This document shows, piece by piece, positions 8,737-14,754 of a stretch of DNA of 14,754 nucleotides. Each line of letters opens with the position of its first letter. Within the stretch, counting starts at the first letter, position 1. The position numbers were made by a program, and so were the translations under genes. This DNA comes from Geodermatophilaceae bacterium (GTDB lineage Bacteria > Actinomycetota > Actinomycetes > Mycobacteriales > Geodermatophilaceae): contig JACCUM010000065.1 of the NCBI GenBank assembly GCA_013811805.1, positions 1 to 14,754 of the forward strand, in the 5' to 3' direction. Under the pieces are notes generated by a model. The model worked only from the letters and a program-made list of their open reading frames with translations, was not told where the DNA came from and ran no database searches.

Positions 8737-11700
8737 CCACGCTGGAGGGACTGTCCGCCGGGCAGCGCGCGCTGCTGGAGCGCCGCCTCGCCAAGGCCCG
8801 GGTCAGCACGACCGGCGTCGAGGTGATCCCGCGGCTGCCCGACACCGTGACACCGCCGATGTCCTTCGCCCAACAGCGGCTGTGGTTCCTGCACCAGTAC
8901 GACCCCGACGACCCGAGCTACAACATCCCGGTCGCATTCTGGCTGCACGGCGAGGTGGACCTGGACGCACTGTCGGCGGCGCTCGGCGATCTGGCCGCCG
9001 CCCACGACGTACTGCACACCCGTTACCCGTCCGAGAACGGCGAGCCGAGGCCGGTGCGCTCACCCGAGCAGTCTCCGACGTTTCGACAGGTCGACGTACC
9101 AGCGGGCACGAACGTGGAAACGCTTGCCGCCGAACATGTTCGACGGCCCTTCGACCTGACCGGGGAACTACCCATCCGGGCAGCTGTCTACCGACGGAGC
9201 GCCACCGACTGCCTCTTCGTGTTGGAGTTGCACCACATCGCGGCTGACGGCTGGTCGCTGAGCGTGCTGCTCGACGAACTCGGCAAGCGGTACGACGCAC
9301 GCCGAGCCGGCTGCGCCCCGCCGGTCGTAGAGCCCGCCCTGCGCTACGGCGACGTGGCGGCCTGGCAGGCGCAGCGCCTCAGCGGCCCGCGCCTGGATCG
9401 GGAGCTGCGTTGGTGGAAGGACAAGCTCGCCGACCTGCCACCCGCGCTTGCGCTGCCCACCGACCGGCCACGACCGTCGGTCGCCACCACGAAGGGCGCC
9501 AGATTCGACCACGTGCTGCCCACTGAACTCGCCGACCGGGTACGGACCGGAGCAGGACAGGACGGTTGTACGCCGTTCATGGTCTGCCTGGCCGGGCTCG
9601 GGATCGCCCTCGGCCGGATCTGCGGCACCGAGGACCTGCCCGTCGGGGTTCCGGTCGCCGGCCGGTTGACCCCGGAGCTGGAGCGGGTAGTCGGCTGCTT
9701 CGTCAACACCCTGGCCGTACGGCTGGACCTCTCGGGTGACCCGACCGGAGCCAACCTGCTCGCGCGCGTCCGGGCGCTGACGCTGGACGCCTACGACCAC
9801 CAGGAACTTCCGTTCGAGAAGCTGGTCGAACACCTTGCCCCGCAACGCGACCTGTCCACCAGCGCGGTGTTCCAGGTGATGCTGAACGTGCACAACCAGC
9901 CGCTGCTCGACCTGCGGATGACCGGGATCCGCACCAGCTGGCTGGACATCGGTACGGCCACGACGAAGTTCGACCTGAACCTCGCCGTCGTGGACACCGG
10001 CGGCGCGATGACCGTGACGTTAACGTACAACTCCGACCTGTTCGATCCGGCAACCGTGCGACGGCTGGCCGGCGTCTTCGAGCGGGGCCTGACCGGCCTG
10101 TGCAACGACCCGGAGACGCACGTCTGCGCCCTCCCGCTGGTCAGCGACCGCGAGCGGGAGGAGCTGACGATCGGGCGCAACGACACCGGCGCCGACTACC
10201 CGCGGGGCGGCACGGTGCACGCGCTGATCGAGGAGCAGGTCGACCGGGTGCCGCAGGCGATCGCGGTGAGCTCCGGCGGGCAGAACTGCTCGTACGCCGA
10301 CCTCAACGCTCGCGCCAACCGGCTGGCTTGGCGGCTGATCGAGGCGGGCATCGGTCCGGACAACATCGTCGCGCTCTTCCTCGAGCCGTCGGTGGACTGG
10401 GCGGTGGCGATGCTGGGCACGCTCAAGGCCGGAGCGGCCTACCTGCCCATCGACGCGCGCTACCCGGCCTCGCGGGTGGACGCCATGCTGGTCGATGCCG
10501 GTGCCGCCCTGGTGCTCACCTCGACCGAGTTCGGGTACGCCGGCAATGTGCCCGGGCTGTCGATCGACACCCTGAACCTGGCCCACGACCACCCTGAGCA
10601 TCCTGACCGCAATCCCGGGGTCGCGCTGCCGGCAAATGCCCTGATGTATCTGCTGTTCACCTCGGGCTCGACCGGTCGCCCCAAGGCCGTGGCCGTCCAG
10701 CACGACAATCTGCTCAACTACCTGTACGGGGTACGTGAGCGGGCCGGCCTGGAGCCGGGCTGGTCCTATGCCCAGGTGTCCACGCTTGCCGCAGACCTAG
10801 GGAACACCAACGTCTTTGGCGCTCTGACCAGCGGCGGCCGGCTGCACCTGCTCAGCTACGAGCAGGCCACCGATCCCGACGTGCTGGCCGACTACTTCAG
10901 CCGGCACCGGATCGACGTGATGAAGCTGGTCCCGAGCCACTGCGAGGTCCTCCTTGGCGCCGCGGACCCCCGCGCGGTAGTACCGCAGCGCCGGCTCATC
11001 CTCGCCGGCGAGCCGTGCCGCCGAGAGTTGGTGCGCCGAGCGCTGCAGCTGCGCCCGGAGACCGTGGTGCACAACCACTACGGCCCGACTGAGACCACCG
11101 TCTCCATGCTCGGCTGCGACGCCGGGCGCGAGCCGACGGACGCTACTGCGATTCCGCTTGGCCGACCGTTCGGCAACACGCGCTGCTACGTCCTCGACGC
11201 CGCGCTGCAGCCGATGCCCAACGGGATGCCCGGTGAGCTCTACATCGGCGGCAACGGCGTCGCCCGCGGCTATCACGACCGCCCAGGTCTGACCGCCGAG
11301 CGCTTTCTCCCTGATCCGTTCGCCGCCGAGCCGGGTGCTCGGATGTACCGGACCGGGGACCGGGTCCGCTGGCGGGCGGACGGCATGCTGGAGTTCCTCG
11401 GCCGGGTCGACGCGCAACTGAAGATCCGCGGCTATCGGGTCGAGCCCGGCGAGATCGAAGCCGTGCTGGCCGGCCAGCCGGAGGTCGCCCGGGCGGCCGT
11501 ACGAGCGTGGGGCGAAGGCCTGGACGTACGGCTCGCGGCGTACCTCGTCCTGCATCCCGGTCACCCGCCGGAGACGGTCACGTCCATCCGGGACCGGCTG
11601 CGCACGGTCCTGCCCGATCACCTGGTGCCTTCGGCGTTCGTGGCGCTGGAGGCTCTGCCGCTGACCGGCAACGGCAAGGTGGACCGGCACGCATTGCCGC

Positions 11701-14165
11701 CACCGACCGCCGACGCCGGCAACCGCGAGTACGCCGAGCCGCGGTCTGAGCTCGAGGTCGAACTGGCCGCGATCTTCGCCGAGGTGCTCGAGGTCGACCG
11801 GGTCGGCCTGGATGACAACTTCTTCGACCTCGGCGGGGAGTCGTTCAAGGCGGTGCGCGCCGTACGCCGGATCAGCCAGCCGGTCCGCGTTGTGGAGATG
11901 TTCACCCGGCCGACCGTGCGGGAGCTGGCGGCCCATCTGCAGGCGCCGGAGGACGACGAGGACGACGCCGACCGGCTGCTGCACCGGCTCACCCCGGCGC
12001 GGACCGCGGTCGACGTCTCCTTGGTCTGCATCCCGTACGGCGGCGGCAGCGCGATCAGCTACCAGCACCTGGCCGACGCGCTGCCTGCCGATGCCGCACT
12101 GTGGGCCGCGCAACTACCCGGGCACGACCCGAGCCGGCCGGACGAGGCGCCGGTGCCGTTGCGTGCGGTGGCGCAGCGTTGCGCCGACGAGGTGCTGCGC
12201 GAGATCCCGGGTGAGGTGGTCGTGTACGGCCACTGCCTGGGCGGGGCGCTGGCGGTGGAAGTGGCCCGGCTGTTGGAGGCGGCCGGTCGGGCCGTACGCG
12301 GGGTGGTCCTGGCCGGCACCTTCCCCGCTGCCCGGCTGCCCGGGCGGCTGTTCGGCGCGCTGCACCGGCTCTTCCCGGCTGACCGGTGGACCTCGACCCG
12401 CGCGTACCGGGACTTCCTGCGCTCGCTCGGCGGAGTCGAGGATGGCGCCCCCGAGGCGGAGCAGGAGTTGCTGATCGCGGCGCTGCGGCACGACCTGCGC
12501 GAGGCCGAGGAGTACTACACGCAGGCCTGGGAGGACACCGAACCCGGTGGCCTGGCAGCTCCGATCCTGTGCGTCGTCGGGGAGAAGGACCGGGCGACCG
12601 AGCTCTACGACGAGCGGTTCCGGGAGTGGGAGCACTTCAGCCCGCGGGTCCAGCTGGCCGTGCTGCCCCGTGCCGGGCACTACTTCCTCAAGCACCAGGC
12701 CGCTGCGCTTGCCGGGACGCTGCGCCACGTACTCGGCGGCTGGCGCGGCGACGCGACCGTTCCTGAGCTGCCGGTCGGGGTTCGTACTTGTACGGCTGCT
12801 CCTGTGCCCGAGGAGGCTTCGCGGGCCACTTCCGCGTCTGCCGCGACCTCGACCTCGACCTCGACCCGGCCTAGCTTGCGGGCCTTCGGCGTTCTCGCCG
12901 CCGGTCAGTTCGTGTCGCTGGTCGGTACGTCGCTGTCCGCTTTCGCCCTCGGTGTGTACGTGTTCCAGCAGACCGGTCGGGTCTCGGCGTTCGCGCTGAC
13001 GCTGCTGACCGCGACCGCACCGGCGATCCTGGCCGCACCCCTGGCCGGGGCGGTGGCCGACCGGTTCAACCGGCGCCTGGTGATGATGGCGGCCGACACC
13101 GCAGCGTTCGCCGCGATGGCCGTACTCGCCCTGCTGTTCTTCACCGATCGGTTGGAGCTGTGGCACGTCTACGCGGTGACCGCGTCCGGCTCGCTCGCGA
13201 ATGCCTTCCAGCGGCCGGCATACTTCGCCGCGATCGCGCAACTGGTGCCCAAGCGCTATCTGGGCCACGTCAACGGGGTCGCCCAACTCGGGCTCGGCGC
13301 CGGGGAGTTGATCGCTCCACTGATCGGCGGGGCGCTGGTCACGCTGATCGGCCTCGGCGGGATCCTGGCGATTGACGCGGTGTCCTTCGCCGTCGGGATC
13401 ACCGCGCTGCTGGCCATCCGGATTCCGGACCTCGCCTTCCGCCGGCGCGAGGAACCCCTCGGCCGGGAGATCGTCGCCGGTTGGCGCTACATTCTGCGTC
13501 GCCCCGGACTGGTCGCCATGGTCGTTTTCTTCGTGGTCTTCAACTTCCTGTTCAGCCTGCCGCAGGCCCTGATCACGCCGTTGGTGCTCAGCACCGCCGG
13601 TCCGGCGACCCTGGGGCTGGTGGCCGCATCCGCGGGCGTCGGCATCCTGGCCGGGAATCTGGTGATGAGCATCTGGGGCGGCACCGAGCGCCGCGCCACC
13701 GGGATGGTCGGAGCGACGGTGCTCACCGGCGTGGCCAGCGCGGTCGCCGGGCTGGGCCGCTCGCCCTGGCTGCTGGCGGTCGGAATGTTCGGGCTGTTCT
13801 GCTCACTGATGATCATCAATGCCCACTGGCTCGCGCTCATCCAGACGAAGGTCGGCCTGGAGTTGCAGGGCCGGGTGCTGGCGACCAACCAGATGCTGGC
13901 CACCGCATCGCTGCCCCTGGGTTTCCTGGTTGCCGGGCCGCTGGTCTCACTGGCCTCCGGTGGTGGGGTCGATTCGACAACCGCCATCCAGTTCGTGCTG
14001 CTCGGCACCGGAGTGGCCCTGGCCGGGTGGGGTATCGCCGGCCTGCGGTACCGGCCGCTGCGGTATCTCGAGGACAAGCTCCCCGACGCGGTCCCGGACG
14101 CCGAGGTCGGCAGCCGCGACGAGGAGCAGGCAGCAGCCGACCGGTTGTTGGCCGCGACCCGCTGA
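8733..14165 (+). CDS. Nonribosomal peptide synthetase C-A-T-TE fused to an MFS exporter
   Basis: This single 1,810-aa frame starts at a GTG overlapping the previous stop (GTGA), with GGAGG 7 bp upstream. Order: C domain (SFAQQRLWF at 44-52, HHIAADG at 167-173); A3 (about 494-985: FTSGSTGRPK near 642, YGPTETT near 783, NGK 980-982); T3 (LGGESF, Ser1037); thioesterase (about 1097-1345: GHCLGG with Cys1168 as nucleophile, candidate Asp1286 and His1316); Ala/Ser/Thr/Pro-rich linker (about 1350-1382); then roughly 12 hydrophobic segments (about 1383-1795) with the MFS loop GAVADRFNRR (D1443), resembling drug/siderophore exporters. The A3 pocket read by eye is D688 L689 T692 K731 I756 A758 H782 V790 S791 K982, closest to the Asp code DLTKVGHIGK but inexact, and its A4 segment (AADLGNT) is atypical. 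The protein would add residue 3, release the peptide and probably export it. N-in topology of the MFS part would keep the synthetase in the cytosol at the membrane. Confidence 0.95.
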   Translation: MTTLEGLSAGQRALLERRLAKARVSTTGVEVIPRLPDTVTPPMSFAQQRLWFLHQYDPDDPSYNIPVAFWLHGEVDLDALSAALGDLAAAHDVLHTRYPSENGEPRPVRSPEQSPTFRQVDVPAGTNVETLAAEHVRRPFDLTGELPIRAAVYRRSATDCLFVLELHHIAADGWSLSVLLDELGKRYDARRAGCAPPVVEPALRYGDVAAWQAQRLSGPRLDRELRWWKDKLADLPPALALPTDRPRPSVATTKGARFDHVLPTELADRVRTGAGQDGCTPFMVCLAGLGIALGRICGTEDLPVGVPVAGRLTPELERVVGCFVNTLAVRLDLSGDPTGANLLARVRALTLDAYDHQELPFEKLVEHLAPQRDLSTSAVFQVMLNVHNQPLLDLRMTGIRTSWLDIGTATTKFDLNLAVVDTGGAMTVTLTYNSDLFDPATVRRLAGVFERGLTGLCNDPETHVCALPLVSDREREELTIGRNDTGADYPRGGTVHALIEEQVDRVPQAIAVSSGGQNCSYADLNARANRLAWRLIEAGIGPDNIVALFLEPSVDWAVAMLGTLKAGAAYLPIDARYPASRVDAMLVDAGAALVLTSTEFGYAGNVPGLSIDTLNLAHDHPEHPDRNPGVALPANALMYLLFTSGSTGRPKAVAVQHDNLLNYLYGVRERAGLEPGWSYAQVSTLAADLGNTNVFGALTSGGRLHLLSYEQATDPDVLADYFSRHRIDVMKLVPSHCEVLLGAADPRAVVPQRRLILAGEPCRRELVRRALQLRPETVVHNHYGPTETTVSMLGCDAGREPTDATAIPLGRPFGNTRCYVLDAALQPMPNGMPGELYIGGNGVARGYHDRPGLTAERFLPDPFAAEPGARMYRTGDRVRWRADGMLEFLGRVDAQLKIRGYRVEPGEIEAVLAGQPEVARAAVRAWGEGLDVRLAAYLVLHPGHPPETVTSIRDRLRTVLPDHLVPSAFVALEALPLTGNGKVDRHALPPPTADAGNREYAEPRSELEVELAAIFAEVLEVDRVGLDDNFFDLGGESFKAVRAVRRISQPVRVVEMFTRPTVRELAAHLQAPEDDEDDADRLLHRLTPARTAVDVSLVCIPYGGGSAISYQHLADALPADAALWAAQLPGHDPSRPDEAPVPLRAVAQRCADEVLREIPGEVVVYGHCLGGALAVEVARLLEAAGRAVRGVVLAGTFPAARLPGRLFGALHRLFPADRWTSTRAYRDFLRSLGGVEDGAPEAEQELLIAALRHDLREAEEYYTQAWEDTEPGGLAAPILCVVGEKDRATELYDERFREWEHFSPRVQLAVLPRAGHYFLKHQAAALAGTLRHVLGGWRGDATVPELPVGVRTCTAAPVPEEASRATSASAATSTSTSTRPSLRAFGVLAAGQFVSLVGTSLSAFALGVYVFQQTGRVSAFALTLLTATAPAILAAPLAGAVADRFNRRLVMMAADTAAFAAMAVLALLFFTDRLELWHVYAVTASGSLANAFQRPAYFAAIAQLVPKRYLGHVNGVAQLGLGAGELIAPLIGGALVTLIGLGGILAIDAVSFAVGITALLAIRIPDLAFRRREEPLGREIVAGWRYILRRPGLVAMVVFFVVFNFLFSLPQALITPLVLSTAGPATLGLVAASAGVGILAGNLVMSIWGGTERRATGMVGATVLTGVASAVAGLGRSPWLLAVGMFGLFCSLMIINAHWLALIQTKVGLELQGRVLATNQMLATASLPLGFLVAGPLVSLASGGGVDSTTAIQFVLLGTGVALAGWGIAGLRYRPLRYLEDKLPDAVPDAEVGSRDEEQAAADRLLAATR

Positions 14166-14173
14166 CCAGCGGT

Positions 14174-14231
14174 ACATCCAAGTCCGACCCACGACCGATA
14201 TGCGCATAACGGCGACATTCAAGTCCGACCC
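14174..14231. repeat. Pair of 17-bp direct repeats flanking a palindrome
   Basis: ACATCCAAGTCCGACCC at 14174-14190 and ACATTCAAGTCCGACCC at 14215-14231 differ at one base and are spaced 41 bp start to start. Between them is the perfect 10-bp palindrome TATGCGCATA at 14199-14208, a slightly AT-richer island. The block lies 8 bp after the NRPS-MFS stop. It could be an operator for the downstream gene or a small dispersed element; no coding potential is seen. Confidence 0.8.
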
Positions 14232-14340
14232 GCGGCGGCGGCGGGGCTGACCCGGGCACGCCTCGCAGACACGCCAACCGGGGCAAGCCGACGGCGGCGG
14301 CAGTGCGCTGACCGGGGCGCTCGCAGAGAGGCGCTACACC
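14231..14340. repeat. Degenerate direct repeat, about 60-bp period
   Basis: Two imperfect copies follow each other. Both start with a CGGCGGCGG-rich run (14231-14245 and 14289-14306), continue with GCTGACC plus GGGC (from 14246 and 14307), then share TCGCAGA, and end in ACC near 14279 and 14340. Small gaps are needed to align them. Together with the upstream 17-bp repeats they fill most of the gap between the NRPS-MFS gene and the next gene. No clear terminator (stem plus T-run) is visible in the gap. Confidence 0.5.
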
Positions 14341-14390
14341 GAGGGCCGATGGGCGGCCGGCGCTAGCGGCGGATCAGGGACCATGGCGGC

Positions 14391-14754
14391 ATGGGCATCG
14401 AGGCGGAACCGCGACCTGAAGGGGAGCAGCCACTGAGCGAGTCGCCCGTCGAGCCGGCCGGGACGCTGCCGCCGACCGCCCGACCTACCGAGCGGGTTAC
14501 CGAGCCGGCCAAGCGGCGGCGGATCGGGGTCGAGATCTGGCTGGTGCTCGGGCTTTCGCTGGGGCAATCGGCGGTCTACTCGGTCGTCAGTCTGATCGAC
14601 AAGTTCACTCGCGGGCCGATCAGCGAACAGACCTCCACCCTGATCTCACCGCAGAGCCCGCGGCCCTACCTCGACCTGACCTATCAGCTCCTCGGCATCG
14701 GCTTCGCGCTCGTACCCGTCGCACTCGCGCTCTTCTTCCTGACCAGCTCCGGCC
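14391..14754 (+). CDS. Membrane protein resembling CPBP-family intramembrane protease (partial, N-terminal 121 codons)
   Basis: An open frame runs from ATG 14391 to the right edge. Residues 1-45 are hydrophilic and rich in Pro and Glu, ending in a basic KRRR at 41-44. A hydrophobic segment follows at about 48-68 (IWLVLGLSLGQSAVYSVVSL), then a short loop with RPYLDLTYQLLG (91-102), and a second segment at about 100-117. This N-terminal pattern resembles actinobacterial CPBP (Abi/CAAX protease-like) membrane proteins, but the diagnostic Glu-Glu and His motifs would lie beyond the window, so the family call rests on general resemblance. An in-frame ATG at 14349 is ruled out by a TAG at 14364. 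AGGGA at 14376-14380 is a plausible ribosome-binding site. It is probably a separate transcription unit from the NRPS operon. Confidence 0.7.
   Translation, partial: MGIEAEPRPEGEQPLSESPVEPAGTLPPTARPTERVTEPAKRRRIGVEIWLVLGLSLGQSAVYSVVSLIDKFTRGPISEQTSTLISPQSPRPYLDLTYQLLGIGFALVPVALALFFLTSSG

Noticed and set aside
12804..12878. Separate start for the MFS transporter (GTG 12804 or TTG 12876)
   Set aside because: Neither has a Shine-Dalgarno at proper spacing. A GAGGAGG at 12810-12816 has no in-frame start codon 5-12 bp after it, and there is no stop between TE and MFS.
14247..14340. Rho-independent terminator after the operon
   Set aside because: Short GC-rich self-complementary bits exist (for example GCGC pairs near 14317-14334), but no stable stem followed by a T-run is seen.
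1..14754. CRISPR array, tRNA/rRNA genes, insertion sequences or integrase/attachment sites
   Set aside because: No regularly spaced repeats, RNA-gene structures, transposase-like frames or terminal inverted repeats were seen on either strand.

Overview
The window is high-GC DNA with strong G/C third-position bias, close actinobacterial gene packing and GTG/TTG starts. This fits a high-GC actinomycete; the sequence alone does not fix the genus. The centre is a compact nonribosomal peptide synthetase (NRPS) operon on the + strand. It is flanked by genes with no obvious link to peptide synthesis.

Layout. Positions 1-654 (- strand) hold the N-terminal 218 codons of an ADP-ribosylglycohydrolase that runs off the left edge. 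A long hairpin (660-720) sits directly upstream of its start. A 588-aa protein with a NERD nuclease-related domain fused to a superfamily 1 (SF1) helicase follows at 842-2608. After a 55-bp gap come four tightly coupled genes: an MbtH-like protein (2664-2867), a Sfp-type phosphopantetheinyl transferase (about 2864-3646), a two-module NRPS A-T-C-A-T (3643-8736) and a one-module NRPS C-A-T-TE whose C-terminus is a complete 12-segment MFS exporter (8733-14165). A 225-bp intergenic region with two kinds of direct repeat follows. The window ends inside a membrane protein resembling CPBP-family intramembrane proteases (14391 to the edge).

How the genes work together (inference from domain content). 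The phosphopantetheinyl transferase would arm the three carrier domains, and the MbtH-like protein would support the adenylation domains. NRPS 1 starts without a condensation domain, so it would load the first residue and pass a dipeptide to NRPS 2, which adds a third residue. The release thioesterase has Cys where most have Ser (GHCLGG). The product would leave through the exporter fused to the same chain. Specificity residues read by eye give Ala for module 1 (matches the known Ala code), Gly-like for module 2 and Asp/Asn-like, weakly, for module 3. No epimerase, tailoring enzyme or regulator is visible, so the window predicts a small, little-modified tripeptide or a cyclised form of it.

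The most interesting object is the single-chain C-A-T-Cys-TE-MFS protein, in which synthesis, release and export are covalently joined.
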